Positions 1 to 8,309 of a DNA stretch of 48,648 nt are shown in pieces. Numbering within the stretch: the stretch's first letter is position 1; every line of letters begins with the position of its first letter. This stretch comes from JALOAP01 sp964632355. GTDB taxonomy: Bacteria > Chloroflexota > Dehalococcoidia > Tepidiformales > Tepidiformaceae. The translations under genes were made by a program, and so were the position numbers. The DNA lies in assembly GCA_964632355.1 (NCBI GenBank), contig CAZWBW010000008.1, positions 1-48,648 on the forward strand, given 5' to 3'. The notes under the pieces were generated by a model. It had not been told where the DNA came from and did no database searches. It worked only from the letters and a program-made list of their open reading frames with translations.

Positions 1-2
1 CG

Positions 3-641
3 CAGCAGGTGCTCGCGCATGTGCTCGACCGTGGGCTCCGGTTGCTGCACCCGTTCATGCCGTTCGTTACCGAGGAGCTCTGGCAGTCGCTTCGCGACCA
101 CATCGATGACGACATGGCGCCGGCACTCATCGTGGCGTGGTACCCGAAGAGCGGCGGGAACTGGAAAGACGAGCGGGCGGATGCGGCCATGGAGCACGTC
201 ATCGAGGTGAACCGCGCGATCCGGAACATCCGTGCGGAGAAGAAGATCGAGATGAGCGTGCGGCCACGGGTCTTCCTGCGGGCTCGGGACTACCGCGAGG
301 CGCTCGAACAGACGGCACCGGCGACCGCGTTCACGTCGCGGGTCGACCCCGTGGTGGTTGGGCTGGACGACGAACTGCCAGCGGGCGAGTTCGCCTTCGC
401 ACGGATCTCGGACACCGAGGTGGCGCTCGAACTGCCGAAGGTCGACACCGCCGAAGAACGCGCGCGACTCGAGAAGGACCTCGCGGAAGTGACGGCGTAC
501 ATCGAACGGCTGCAGAAGCAGCTCGCGAACGAGCAGTTCCGCACGAAGGCGCCGGAGCACGTGGTCAAGGGCATGGAATCGAACCTGGCGGACGCGGAGA
601 CGCGCGCTGCCGGTCTGCGGGAGCGACTCGCGAACCTGTAG
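3..641 (+). CDS. valS: Valyl-tRNA synthetase, C-terminal part (5' end outside window)
   Basis: This is the C-terminal 212 residues of a class I aminoacyl-tRNA synthetase that charges tRNA-Val in the cytoplasm. The frame is open to the left edge, so the gene starts outside the window. The first residues hold the end of the anticodon-binding domain with the family signature HPFMPFVTEELWQ. A typical ValRS C-terminal coiled coil follows (about residues 150-212, rich in E, R, K and L, including EERARLEKDL), which contacts the tRNA. The stop is TAG at 639-641. It converges on the anti-sigma gene with only a 9-nt gap and no visible terminator. Valine rather than isoleucine or leucine specificity rests on the coiled-coil tail and the FVTEELWQ signature; the catalytic domain cannot be seen. 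Confidence 0.93.
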   Translation, partial: QQVLAHVLDRGLRLLHPFMPFVTEELWQSLRDHIDDDMAPALIVAWYPKSGGNWKDERADAAMEHVIEVNRAIRNIRAEKKIEMSVRPRVFLRARDYREALEQTAPATAFTSRVDPVVVGLDDELPAGEFAFARISDTEVALELPKVDTAEERARLEKDLAEVTAYIERLQKQLANEQFRTKAPEHVVKGMESNLADAETRAAGLRERLANL

Positions 642-650
642 GGCGAACAG

Positions 651-1367
651 CTACCACCAGGCGACAAGTACGTACGGCCCCTGGGGCTCCTGGCTCCCGG
701 GGGCCGGTTCGCGTGTGATGCACATGCCGCGAATCTCGGGCCAGTCCCGGGGGAGGGCGACGACGTGCTTCGCGCTGCCTCGTTCGTCGGGTGTGAGCAC
801 GTCGGCGGGGAGGCGCTCGCCATTGGGCAGGACGAACCAGAACTGGTAGACGCTGCCGGCGGGCAATTCCGGCAGGTCGTACGCGAGAAGCGTGGCCACG
901 CCTGACTGGCTGTTCACGAGGACTTCGGCCCAGGCGTCGTCGGCGGGGTCGTCGTAGGCACGTTCGAGCACGACGCGGGCGGTGGGTGCTGGCTCGAGGG
1001 GTGGCGGGTCATCGTCGCCGCGATCCCAGGCCAGCGCGCCGATAAGGACGCCGAGCGCCAGGCTCAGCGCGCAGGCGGCGGCGACGGCCGCAGGCCACGT
1101 CCAGCGGCGCCGGCGCTTCGTGCGCGAGGATGCGATGCGAGCACGCAGGCGCTCGCGGGCGGCGGGGCTGGCGGGAGCTTCGGGGAGGCCGAAGGCGAGC
1201 AGTCCGGTTATGTCTTCGTAGTCGCGCCGGGCAGCCTGGCAGTCTTCGCACTCGCGGCAGTGAGCTTCGACCCGCTCATCGGGCCGGGCGAGGTGCCCTT
1301 CGAGCGCCTGGACCGCCAGTATGTCGCGCACTTCGTCGCAGGTGAGGGGTAGGCGGGAAGTGGTCAT
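651..1367 (-). CDS. Zinc-finger anti-sigma factor, RskA-like
   Basis: A 238-residue single-pass membrane protein predicted to hold the adjacent ECF sigma factor inactive until an envelope signal arrives. Three parts are visible. The N-terminal domain carries the HxxxCxxC zinc motif (H36, C40, C43). A membrane segment spans about residues 91-114, preceded by a basic RTKRRRR stop. The C-terminal outer domain matches the anti-sigma-K C-terminal family, with PAGSVYQFWFVLPNG as its core. Its ATG overlaps the sigma factor stop (ATGA), so the two are translationally coupled. RskA family members are controlled by redox-sensitive outer domains or regulated proteolysis; no conserved cysteine pair is present in this outer domain except a lone Cys near the end, so redox control by a disulfide is not supported here. 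Confidence 0.88.
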   Translation of the reverse strand: MTTSRLPLTCDEVRDILAVQALEGHLARPDERVEAHCRECEDCQAARRDYEDITGLLAFGLPEAPASPAARERLRARIASSRTKRRRRWTWPAAVAAACALSLALGVLIGALAWDRGDDDPPPLEPAPTARVVLERAYDDPADDAWAEVLVNSQSGVATLLAYDLPELPAGSVYQFWFVLPNGERLPADVLTPDERGSAKHVVALPRDWPEIRGMCITREPAPGSQEPQGPYVLVAWW

Positions 1368-1978
1368 GGCGCGTCTCCCCTGCCCGAGGCGAGTATGGCG
1401 CGGAGCTGGTCCATCGCGGCGCGGATGCGCCCCTTGGTGGTGCCAAGCGGGGTCCCGAGCGCCTCGGCGGCTTCGCGGTGGGTCATTCCGCCGAAGTACA
1501 CGAGTTCGAGCGGACGGCGGCGCTCAGGCGAGAGGTTCTCGAGGGCCTGGCGAACCATCACGCGGGTGGTCGCGAACTCGGCCATGTCGTCGCCATCGCC
1601 GCGGTGTTCGGGGAGGGCTTCGCGCTCACGGGTACGGGCGCGGTGCTGCGAAGAGCGAAGCACATCGATGCTGCGGTTCCGCGTGATGCCGAAGAGCCAG
1701 GCAGAAACGTTGCCCTTCCTGCTATCGAACGTTTCGCTCTGCTCCCATGCGCGTACGAACACGTCCTGCAGAACCTCCTCGGCGGTTTCGCGATCACCGA
1801 CGATACGGAGTGCAAGCGCCATGAGCAGGCGCTGGTAGCGATCGTAGAGTTCGAGCAGAGCGCCCTCGTCGCGCTTGCGGATGCGCGCCATGAGCGCGAC
1901 GTCGTCGAGCGCACGCTGGTCGGCTCCACCGGGTTCACGCTGACGTGAGACGCCGGGCTGTGCTTCGAAGAGATTCAC
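1364..1978 (-). CDS. ECF RNA polymerase sigma factor (SigK-like)
   Basis: A group IV sigma factor of 204 residues. Region 2 is clear (LLELYDRYQRLLMALAL, then TAEEVLQDVFVRAWEQ and AWLFGITRNRSIDVLR), and region 4 carries a helix-turn-helix (SPERRRPLELVYFGGMTH, then REAAEALGTPLGTTKGRI). I chose the GTG start (VNLFEAQ) because GGAGG lies 9 nt before it; a TTG 16 codons upstream has no ribosome site. A TAGACT box at 2008-2013 on this strand is a possible -10. The gene overlaps the anti-sigma gene by 4 nt, the usual sigma/anti-sigma arrangement. Targets cannot be deduced from the sequence, although the envelope-related PAP2 gene lies directly upstream on the same strand. Confidence 0.9.
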   Translation of the reverse strand: MNLFEAQPGVSRQREPGGADQRALDDVALMARIRKRDEGALLELYDRYQRLLMALALRIVGDRETAEEVLQDVFVRAWEQSETFDSRKGNVSAWLFGITRNRSIDVLRSSQHRARTREREALPEHRGDGDDMAEFATTRVMVRQALENLSPERRRPLELVYFGGMTHREAAEALGTPLGTTKGRIRAAMDQLRAILASGRGDAP

Positions 1979-2037
1979 ACGCTGCCGCCTCCGACTCGCT
2001 ACACGGGAGTCTACGGAGGCTGGCAAGGCGGCGGATG

Positions 2038-3621
2038 TCAGGGAATGCGTTCAGTGCCCCATGCGGGCTCTTCGGCATGTTCGCGGCGCTCGGCCCAGCG
2101 AACGATGACCGCGGCGACGATGGCGCCGAGGGTATCGAAGATAAGGTCGTACGTGGTGTCGAGGCGGCCCTGGACCCGCTTGGTGGCGAAGATGTCGTCG
2201 GCGACGGCTTCGTAGACCTCCCAGCCAATCCCGGCGGCCACACCGATGGCGATCGCGGTGAGGAAGCGCGACTGGACCCAGGAGGAGGTGTTCCCGCGCC
2301 GGGCAAGCGCGCGGAGGCAGTCGTATGCGCCGGCGGTGACCGCCGCGACGCCGGCGAAGTGCGTGAGCTTGTCGTATTCGGAGATGTTCGCGTAGAGGTC
2401 GCCGGCGGTCCCGAGGGTATCGGCGTAGCCGCAGGCGACGATGATGAAGTGCGTCTGCCACGAAAGGCCGTTCTGGTCGCGGAAAAGCCACTCGCCGACC
2501 AGTAGCAGCACCATGGTGATGAGCATCTGGGCGACCAGGTAGCCCCAGAAATCGGTGAATCCCGGCGAGAGAATCTGCCCGACAACGAGAAACGCGAGGA
2601 GCGCACCCAGCGAAAGCGCCGTGAACCGTGCGCGCGGCGATTGCGGAAGTGTCTCCACCGTGCCCACGAACGTGGTGTGAGCGGCAGAGGCCGTGCGTGC
2701 GACCATGCGGTAGACGGGAGCGAGCCGCGTGCGACCCGTGCCGTGGTGGAGCGCCATTGCCGGGCCAACCGCGAAGGCGACCCCAATCGCACCATCCAGC
2801 CAGTAGTGGTTTCCGGTCGCCATGACGACGAAGAGCATGGCGAGCCCGGGTGCGACAGCGACGACGTAGCGGAGCCGTGAGCGCATAGTCAGAGCCAGTG
2901 CGTAGCCCGCAAGCGTGGTCCAGCCGACATGAAAGCTCGGCACAGCAGCGAACTCGTTGGAGAACGAGTGCTCGCGGCCGGAGAACACGATCGTATCGAT
3001 CATGCCGGATTCGGGGACAAGCCGCGGCGGCGCGACCGGGAACAGCGCAATGGTCACGACCGCGAACACGATCGAGATCCCGAGGGCGTTCCGCATCAGC
3101 CGGTACTCGCGGGGATTGAACAGGTGGAGCCAGAGCAACGTGACCCCGATGAACGGCAGGTAGTAGTACGAGTAGATGGTGTCGAGGAAGCGGGTGAAGT
3201 CGAGATTGCGGAGCGCGAATGACTGGATGCGCTGCTCGAACTGCAAGCCGAGCGCCGCTTCGAGATCCAGGATGCGCATCGCGTTATCGTGCGCATCGTA
3301 GTATTCGCCTTCGATCAGCATGCGCGCGCCGACGTAGAGCGATAGCGCGGTCAGGATCACGACGAGTTGGGCCACGAGTCCAGGCCACGATGGCTGCGGC
3401 GGGCGTATGCGACGAAAGCGCACAGAGGCCCAGGCCCACGCCGCGAACAGCGTGAGCGCCAGCGGAAACCCTTCGTGCCCAATGACGGCGAAACCTGCCA
3501 CCCCGGCGGCCGAAACCACCGCGGCATAACCGAAGCCGGCGACCGGTCGCAACAGCCAGAAGGTCGTTACAGCCAGCCCCGCCAGCAGGATCGCCTCTAC
3601 GGGATCACCTGGCAGGTACAT
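2038..3621 (-). CDS. PAP2-type (inositolphosphotransferase-like) membrane protein fused to a YjdF/DUF2238-like domain
   Basis: A 527-residue polytopic membrane protein. The N-terminal half matches the PAP2_3/AUR1 branch of the phosphatidic acid phosphatase superfamily: FPVAPPRL (about 194-201), VPSFHVGW with His231, and NHYWLDGAIG with His272 and Asp276 as the predicted catalytic triad. These enzymes hydrolyse or transfer lipid phosphate groups on the outer membrane face. The C-terminal half (about 340-527) has four more membrane segments with SEYDKLTHF, GWEVYEAVAD and TYDLIFDTLGA, resembling the YjdF (DUF2238) family of unknown function. The ATG at 3619-3621 has AAGGG 8 nt upstream. Much longer open reading on this strand comes only from high GC. 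The fusion may join a lipid headgroup enzyme to a membrane partner; the substrate is unknown. Confidence 0.82.
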   Translation of the reverse strand: MYLPGDPVEAILLAGLAVTTFWLLRPVAGFGYAAVVSAAGVAGFAVIGHEGFPLALTLFAAWAWASVRFRRIRPPQPSWPGLVAQLVVILTALSLYVGARMLIEGEYYDAHDNAMRILDLEAALGLQFEQRIQSFALRNLDFTRFLDTIYSYYYLPFIGVTLLWLHLFNPREYRLMRNALGISIVFAVVTIALFPVAPPRLVPESGMIDTIVFSGREHSFSNEFAAVPSFHVGWTTLAGYALALTMRSRLRYVVAVAPGLAMLFVVMATGNHYWLDGAIGVAFAVGPAMALHHGTGRTRLAPVYRMVARTASAAHTTFVGTVETLPQSPRARFTALSLGALLAFLVVGQILSPGFTDFWGYLVAQMLITMVLLLVGEWLFRDQNGLSWQTHFIIVACGYADTLGTAGDLYANISEYDKLTHFAGVAAVTAGAYDCLRALARRGNTSSWVQSRFLTAIAIGVAAGIGWEVYEAVADDIFATKRVQGRLDTTYDLIFDTLGAIVAAVIVRWAERREHAEEPAWGTERIP

Positions 3622-3721
3622 CCGGGTAGCCCTTCGCGCAGGACCTTTACTAAACAATACGCGAGTTGGCCGAGCCAGAGCGAGATCCGCATCACACTCG
3701 GCGCCCGGCCGCCCACGGGAG

Positions 3722-3727
3722 TAGGCT
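3722..3727 (+). promoter_or_regulatory. -10 element (TAGGCT) of a predicted leaderless promoter
   Basis: TAGGCT ends 6 nt before the ATG of the FAD oxidoreductase. Transcription normally starts about 7 nt after the last T of a -10 box, so the mRNA would begin at or next to the start codon. There is no Shine-Dalgarno sequence. Confidence 0.6.
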
Positions 3728-3733
3728 GCGCGC

Positions 3734-4879
3734 ATGCGAGACGTGGTGGTGGCGGGCGGCGGGCCCGCCGGGTGCGCGGCGGCCATCCACCTGGCGCGGC
3801 GGGGCCGGGACGTCGTGGTCATCGACCGGTCGGGTTCAGCGGCGCGGAAGTCGTGCGGCGAAGGCCTGTTCCCGGGCGGTGTCGCGGCACTGCGGAGCCT
3901 CGGGGTGGCCGTTGAGGACGTCGGTGGCGTCGAACTCCGCGGCGTGCGGTTCCTCGCGGGCGATGCCTGTGCTGACGCGCCGTTCCGGGGCGGGACAGCG
4001 CTAAGCGTCCGGCGAGGAGAGCTCGAGGCTGCGCTGCGCGCTGCGGCGGCCCGAGAGGGCGTCGAGTTCTGTACGGGCGTAACCGTCCGGGGGCTGGTCA
4101 CGCGGGGTGGCATCGCGGTCGCCCTGGAGACGTCGGCGGGACATATCGAGGGGCGCTCCTTCGTCGCCGCGGACGGGCTGGGGTCGAGGTTGCGACGGGC
4201 TGCGGGCCTCGACGGCGGGGCGGCGGGCGGGCGATACGGCGTGTCGGCACACGTGCGGGTAGGAGGTGAACTGCCGCCCGTTGTGCAGGTGTGGTTCGAT
4301 CGCGGGTTCGAGGTGTACGTGACGCCGCTGGGAACGCGCGAAGCGAACGTTGCGCTGCTCACGCGCCGGGACGTAATGCGCTCGATGGCGGGGGACGTGG
4401 CGGGAAGGTTCGCCGCACTGGCGAGACAGCACCCTGCGCTCGGGAGCGGGTTCGACCTCGTCGATGCGCCGCTGGCGGCGGGGCCGTTCCCGCGGAGGTG
4501 CTCGCGGGCGTGGCGGGCGAACATGGTGCTCGCCGGGGACGCGGCTGGGTTCTTCGATGGCATCACCGGCGAGGGGATGTCGGTGGCGCTGCTTGGGGCG
4601 GAGAAGGTGGCGCGGGCACTCGACCGGTACCTGGCGACCGGTTCGTACGAGCCCTTCCGCAGGTACGAGCGGGAGCGACGTGCGCTGACCCGAAACTCGG
4701 ACATGCTGGGACGATTGACCCTGGCGCTGGCGAAGTGGCCACCTGTCGCGGAGTTCGCGGTGCGGAACCTCGGCCGGCAACCTGACACGTTCGCGCGGCT
4801 GGTGGCGGTGAACACCGGGGCGGCGGGGCTCGGTTCACTGGGGCCGCGGGACGCTGTAGCGCTGCTATTCGGCGCTTAG
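3734..4879 (+). CDS. FAD-dependent oxidoreductase, geranylgeranyl-reductase/phenol-hydroxylase type
   Basis: A 381-residue flavoprotein. The N-terminal FAD-binding GGGPAGCAAA motif starts at residue 8, an acidic end of strand 2 follows (VVVID), the middle DG motif is AADGLGSRLRR, and the second FAD motif is VLAGDAAGFFDGITGEG. This is the layout of the GR2 family (geranylgeranyl reductases and aromatic hydroxylases). It meets a methyltransferase and a type III polyketide synthase gene head to tail, overlapping the methyltransferase stop by 4 nt. That trio resembles the Streptomyces griseus srs operon, where SrsC is a flavoprotein that hydroxylates a methylated alkylresorcinol to a quinone. A role in quinone-type phenolic lipid formation is therefore inferred. 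Reduction of prenyl chains is the main alternative. Confidence 0.8.
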   Translation: MRDVVVAGGGPAGCAAAIHLARRGRDVVVIDRSGSAARKSCGEGLFPGGVAALRSLGVAVEDVGGVELRGVRFLAGDACADAPFRGGTALSVRRGELEAALRAAAAREGVEFCTGVTVRGLVTRGGIAVALETSAGHIEGRSFVAADGLGSRLRRAAGLDGGAAGGRYGVSAHVRVGGELPPVVQVWFDRGFEVYVTPLGTREANVALLTRRDVMRSMAGDVAGRFAALARQHPALGSGFDLVDAPLAAGPFPRRCSRAWRANMVLAGDAAGFFDGITGEGMSVALLGAEKVARALDRYLATGSYEPFRRYERERRALTRNSDMLGRLTLALAKWPPVAEFAVRNLGRQPDTFARLVAVNTGAAGLGSLGPRDAVALLFGA

Positions 4880-5415
4880 AACAGGCCGGGAAGGAAGCGC
4901 GGCCTGTGCTCGAAGTGGTCGCGGTAGCCGGGGAGGCGTTCGAGCAGCCGTTCTTCTTCGGGGATTCGCAGCGACAGGAGCGCGGCGTTCGCGAGCGAAG
5001 CGGCGATGGCGAGGCCCGGGAGCCGGAACGCAAGTGGGAGCGCAGCCAGTTCGATCGCCACGACGGTGTAGTTGGGATGGCGCACGTACCGATAGGGTCC
5101 GCCAGTTTCGACGCACATCGAACCGGGAACGGCGGCGCGGATGTTCCAGCGCGAGCCGAGCGTGCGAATGACCCAAACGCGCAATGGCTGCACGGCGAGC
5201 AGGAGGGCGAGGAAGGGCCACGCGGGCTTGCTGCTGCCGCGAACGGCAGTGAGCACGATGGTCGCGGCGTGCAGCATGACGATGAGCGGGTAGGTTCGGC
5301 GGGTCCAGGGGCCTTCGAATGTGGGACCGGAGGAAGCGATGTTCCGGCGAGAATACACGGCCTCGAGCAGGCGAGCGCCGCCCATCGCACCGCACACAAG
5401 GAGCCGAATCAGCAT
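4876..5415 (-). CDS. Isoprenylcysteine carboxyl methyltransferase (ICMT) family protein
   Basis: A 179-residue integral membrane methyltransferase using S-adenosylmethionine. The signature GGPYRYVRHPNYT lies at about residues 105-117, followed by EEERLLERLPGYRDH, both hallmarks of ICMT-like enzymes. Four hydrophobic segments precede and surround them. The ATG at 5413-5415 overlaps the end of the polyketide synthase by 7 nt, so the two are co-transcribed and probably translationally coupled. In Bacillus (BpsB) and Streptomyces (SrsB) homologues beside type III polyketide synthases O-methylate alkylpyrones or alkylresorcinols. That is the favoured role here; protein prenylcysteine methylation is not expected in bacteria. 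Confidence 0.85.
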   Translation of the reverse strand: MLIRLLVCGAMGGARLLEAVYSRRNIASSGPTFEGPWTRRTYPLIVMLHAATIVLTAVRGSSKPAWPFLALLLAVQPLRVWVIRTLGSRWNIRAAVPGSMCVETGGPYRYVRHPNYTVVAIELAALPLAFRLPGLAIAASLANAALLSLRIPEEERLLERLPGYRDHFEHRPRFLPGLF

Positions 5416-6479
5416 GTACGGCGCACCAGCAGCAGTTCGATCGACACGCCAGGACCGAACGCGACGACGATGCCCCATTCGTCCGGGCGCGGTTCGTCCA
5501 GGTAACGGCGGAGGACATCGAAGATGGCGGCGGACGAGGTATTGCCGTAGTCGCGAAGGGAGTCCCACGACCAGCGGAGCGCGCCTTCGCCAAGGCCCAG
5601 TCCGGCAGCGAGCCGTTCGAGGATGCGGGCGCCGCCGGGATGGACGAGCCACGCGCCGACGGCATCGAGCGTGAGGCCGTGGCGGTGCAGGAGTGCCGCG
5701 GCCGCGCGCTCCGTCGCGGGCGGCAACAGGTCGACAAGGCGGCGGTCGAGGATGGGGTAGAAGCCGGCGTCGCGGAGTTCGAAGCCGAGGGCGTCGCGGG
5801 AGCGGGGAATGAGCACGCTCGCGCTGTCGACAACTTCGAGACCCGGACCGGGCAGGGTATTGAGCAGTGCGGCACCAGCGCCGTCGCCGAAGATGAGCGA
5901 GGCGGTGAGGTTCCCCTCGTCGGGGTCGGCGTGGAAGGCGAGCGAGCAGAGTTCGCAAGCGACGGTGAGCGCGGCGCCCGGGTGGGTGCGCAGGAAGTCG
6001 ACGGTGCGCGCGAGAGCGACTGCGCCGCCGGCGCAACCGGCTTCGGTGATGGGGAGGCGCATCGTGTCGCACGGGAGCCCAAGGTCTTCGACGAGGTCGG
6101 CGGCCCAGCCGGGGAGGTGGTACCCGGTGCAGGACGACGTCACGAGCGCGCGAACGGCCGCGGGCGAGGCATCGAGCGCCTCGACGGCCTCGCGGGCGAG
6201 TGCACCTGCGTGGCGGCGGTAGACGGCGTTTCGGGCCTCGATGGCGCCGATGGATTCGAGTTCGCCGGGCGGGAGGACAAGCGCACGCTGCCGGGTGTGC
6301 GAGCCACGTGCGAGCGCGCGAACCCGCCGGTCGAGGCCGGCGAGACGTGCAAGGCCGCGGGTTCCGGCGGGGAAGCGCGAACGTGCGAGCACGCGCGAGA
6401 TGCGGTCGGCTGCCTCGTCCTGAGAGATGCGGTGTGCCGGGTGGGCCACGGCCACCTGCGCGATGCGAACCCGGTTCAT
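5409..6479 (-). CDS. Type III polyketide synthase (chalcone/stilbene synthase family)
   Basis: A homodimeric ketosynthase of about 356 residues that extends an acyl-CoA starter with malonyl-CoA and cyclises the product. The catalytic triad is complete. Numbered from the ATG, Cys149 lies in EAGCAGGAV, His280 in WLVHPGGARIL and Asn313 in DYGNTSSA. The closing AFGPGVSIEL loop is also present. The bacterial clade with fatty-acyl starters (ArsB/ArsC, SrsA, BpsA) makes alkylresorcinols and alkylpyrones, and the adjacent methyltransferase and flavoprotein suggest the same here. I chose ATG at 6477-6479; an in-frame TTG 7 codons upstream is possible, since a TATCCT box lies just before it. Starter chain length cannot be read from sequence. 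Confidence 0.92.
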   Translation of the reverse strand: MNRVRIAQVAVAHPAHRISQDEAADRISRVLARSRFPAGTRGLARLAGLDRRVRALARGSHTRQRALVLPPGELESIGAIEARNAVYRRHAGALAREAVEALDASPAAVRALVTSSCTGYHLPGWAADLVEDLGLPCDTMRLPITEAGCAGGAVALARTVDFLRTHPGAALTVACELCSLAFHADPDEGNLTASLIFGDGAGAALLNTLPGPGLEVVDSASVLIPRSRDALGFELRDAGFYPILDRRLVDLLPPATERAAAALLHRHGLTLDAVGAWLVHPGGARILERLAAGLGLGEGALRWSWDSLRDYGNTSSAAIFDVLRRYLDEPRPDEWGIVVAFGPGVSIELLLVRRTC

Positions 6480-6653
6480 AACAGTGCGCTGCGCCCCCAA
6501 CGTCGCGACAGGATACGGGGGCCTGCCCCGGAAATCGACCCGGGAAGTGATCGCGATGTTGCAAATGCCGATCAGAGCAGCGCGGCGGGGGAGTGGCCTT
6601 CCGGGTGCAAATCCGTTAGTTTCCCGCGAAAGATCGAGCAGGGGGATAGGACG

Positions 6654-7847
6654 ATGGTCTATCGACCGCCACGGCTACGGTTCGGGATCTTCATGGCGCC
6701 GTTCCACCGGACCGAGGAGAACCCAACACTCTCCTTCGAACGGGACCTCGAACTTGTCGAACACCTCGATCGGCTGGGGTACGACGAGGCGTGGTTCGGA
6801 GAGCACCACAGCGCCGGCTGGGAAACGATCGCGAGCCCGGAGCTCATGATCGCGGCTGCGGCCCAGCGGACGAGGTGGATCAAGCTGGGCACCGGCGTGA
6901 GCAGCCTGCCGTACCATCACCCGTTCATCCTCGCGGACCGGATGGTGCAGCTCGACCACATGACGCGGGGGCGGGCAATGTTCGGCGTCGGCCCCGGCGC
7001 GCTGACGTCGGACGCGTACCAGCTCGGCATCGACCCGCTAACGCAGCGGGCGAGGATGGACGAGTCGCTGACGGCGATCATGAAGCTGTTTCGCGGCGAA
7101 GTGGTGTCGATGGAGACCGACTGGTTCACGCTCCGGGAAGCGCGCCTGCAGCTGGCGCCGTATACCTACCCGCACATGCCGGTGGCGGTAGCGAGCACCT
7201 TCTCGCCGGCGGGGCCGAAAGCCGCGGGGAAGCACGGTGTCGGCATCCTTTCGGTCACGACATCGCAGCCGGGCGGGTTGCTGTCGATCGCACGGTCGTG
7301 GCAATGGGCCGAAGAAGCTGCGGCCGAACACGGGCAGACGATTCGCCGTGATGACTGGCGGCTGCTGCTGCCGTTCCACCTCGCCGACTCGAAAGCGGAG
7401 GCGATGAAGGACATCGGGGAAGGCCGCGAGTACTTCTACCGGAAGTACTACCAGGAGGCGCTCGGGACGCAGCCGAACCCGGGCGGGAATTCGATCGAGG
7501 CGGCGGCAGAGCGCGGCGAGGTCATCGTCGGCACACCGGACGATGCGATCGAGGCGATCGAGCGGCTGTTCGAGCTGTCCGGTGGGTTCGGGTGCTTCCT
7601 CGGGCTTGCGCACGAATGGACGAGCCGGGAGAAGATCTGGCGGAGCTATGAACTGATGGCGCGGTATGTGATGCCGCGGTTCCAGGGACAGATCGAGCCG
7701 AAGCAGCAGAACTGGCAGTGGGTCTCGGACCACCGAACCACGATCTTCGCGCCGGCAGCCGCGGCAGTCGGGAAAGCATTCCAGGACGCAGGCGTCGAGT
7801 TGCCGCCGGAGATGATCCAGCGGATGCAGCGCGGCCGCACGGAGTAG
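6654..7847 (+). CDS. LLM class flavin-dependent oxidoreductase (bacterial luciferase-like)
   Basis: A 397-residue TIM-barrel monooxygenase of the LuxA family. Family features include RFGIFMAPFH at the first strand, DEAWFGEHHS (about 45-54), IKLGTGVSSLPYHHPF, and GRAMFGVGPGALTSDA. It uses FMN or possibly F420; the sequence alone does not decide. The ATG is preceded by GGGGGATAGG at a normal distance, which fixes the start and excludes the very long open frame upstream. Its neighbours are the polyketide synthase, divergent, and a DUF4342-like gene, convergent. A 10-bp hairpin follows the stop. The substrate is unknown; related proteins oxidise alkanals, limonene and other hydrophobic compounds. 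Confidence 0.88.
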   Translation: MVYRPPRLRFGIFMAPFHRTEENPTLSFERDLELVEHLDRLGYDEAWFGEHHSAGWETIASPELMIAAAAQRTRWIKLGTGVSSLPYHHPFILADRMVQLDHMTRGRAMFGVGPGALTSDAYQLGIDPLTQRARMDESLTAIMKLFRGEVVSMETDWFTLREARLQLAPYTYPHMPVAVASTFSPAGPKAAGKHGVGILSVTTSQPGGLLSIARSWQWAEEAAAEHGQTIRRDDWRLLLPFHLADSKAEAMKDIGEGREYFYRKYYQEALGTQPNPGGNSIEAAAERGEVIVGTPDDAIEAIERLFELSGGFGCFLGLAHEWTSREKIWRSYELMARYVMPRFQGQIEPKQQNWQWVSDHRTTIFAPAAAAVGKAFQDAGVELPPEMIQRMQRGRTE

Positions 7848-7857
7848 CGGAAATGGA

Positions 7858-7880
7858 GGAGCCGCCCGTCGGGCGGCTCC
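7858..7880. terminator. Bidirectional hairpin terminator
   Basis: A perfect 10-bp stem (7858-7867 with 7871-7880, loop GTC) lies between the convergent luciferase-like and DUF4342-like genes. The downstream T run is weak on both strands, so termination may be partial. Confidence 0.6.
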
Positions 7881-7887
7881 GTTGCTC

Positions 7888-8298
7888 TCAGGCCTGTGGA
7901 GCAGGTGGCTCGTCGGGTGCGCCCGGCGGGACGTCGCTCCCGGCAACAAGGTCGGATTCGGACGGTGTTGCAGGAACCTGCTGCGTTTCCGGAGCAGGTT
8001 GTCCGGCAGCCGGTGGGGTGGCTCCGGCGCCCGTTGCCGCGGTTGCGGTCTCGCTGGCCGCAGCGTGTTCGGCGGCAGGCTCCTCGTCGCGGCGCATCCT
8101 GATTTCGTAGCCGACGATGAGGGCGACGACGACGGCACCAGCAGCGAGCCACGGTGCGACGATCGCGGCGATGATGACGACGAGGAGCGGCAGATCGAGG
8201 GCCGTTCGATCGCCCTTACGGAAGGTGACGTGCCGGGCGAGGCTCTCGTGCCAGTAGTACTTCACGCGGTCGCCGAACGAGCGGTTGTCATCGGACAT
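7888..8298 (-). CDS. DUF4342-like small membrane protein with Pro/Ala-rich tail
   Basis: A 136-residue protein in two parts. Residues 1-70 resemble DUF4342: a charged start, then ARHVTFRKGDRTALDLP, then a hydrophobic hairpin (LLVVIIAAIVAPWLAAGAVV) ending in YEIRMRR. Residues 71-136 are a low-complexity Pro, Ala, Thr and Glu tail that looks disordered. DUF4342 proteins have no firm function; some carry a UBA-like N-terminus, which is not evident here. The start ATG has AAGGAGAA 6 nt upstream, a clear ribosome site. It stands 11 nt downstream of an LLM oxidoreductase on the same strand and is probably co-transcribed with it. Confidence 0.65.
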   Translation of the reverse strand: MSDDNRSFGDRVKYYWHESLARHVTFRKGDRTALDLPLLVVIIAAIVAPWLAAGAVVVALIVGYEIRMRRDEEPAAEHAAASETATAATGAGATPPAAGQPAPETQQVPATPSESDLVAGSDVPPGAPDEPPAPQA

Positions 8299-8309
8299 TG
8301 CGGTTCTCC

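Noticed and set aside
2038..4815. A 925-codon open frame on the minus strand running through the FAD oxidoreductase gene
   Set aside because: Only the part from 3621 downstream has domain similarity. The rest is the Ser/Pro/Arg-rich antisense of a clear flavoprotein gene, as expected in GC-rich DNA.
5319..6653. A long N-terminal extension of the luciferase-like protein reading back through the polyketide synthase
   Set aside because: The extension is the antisense of the synthase, and the ATG at 6654 has a strong ribosome site.
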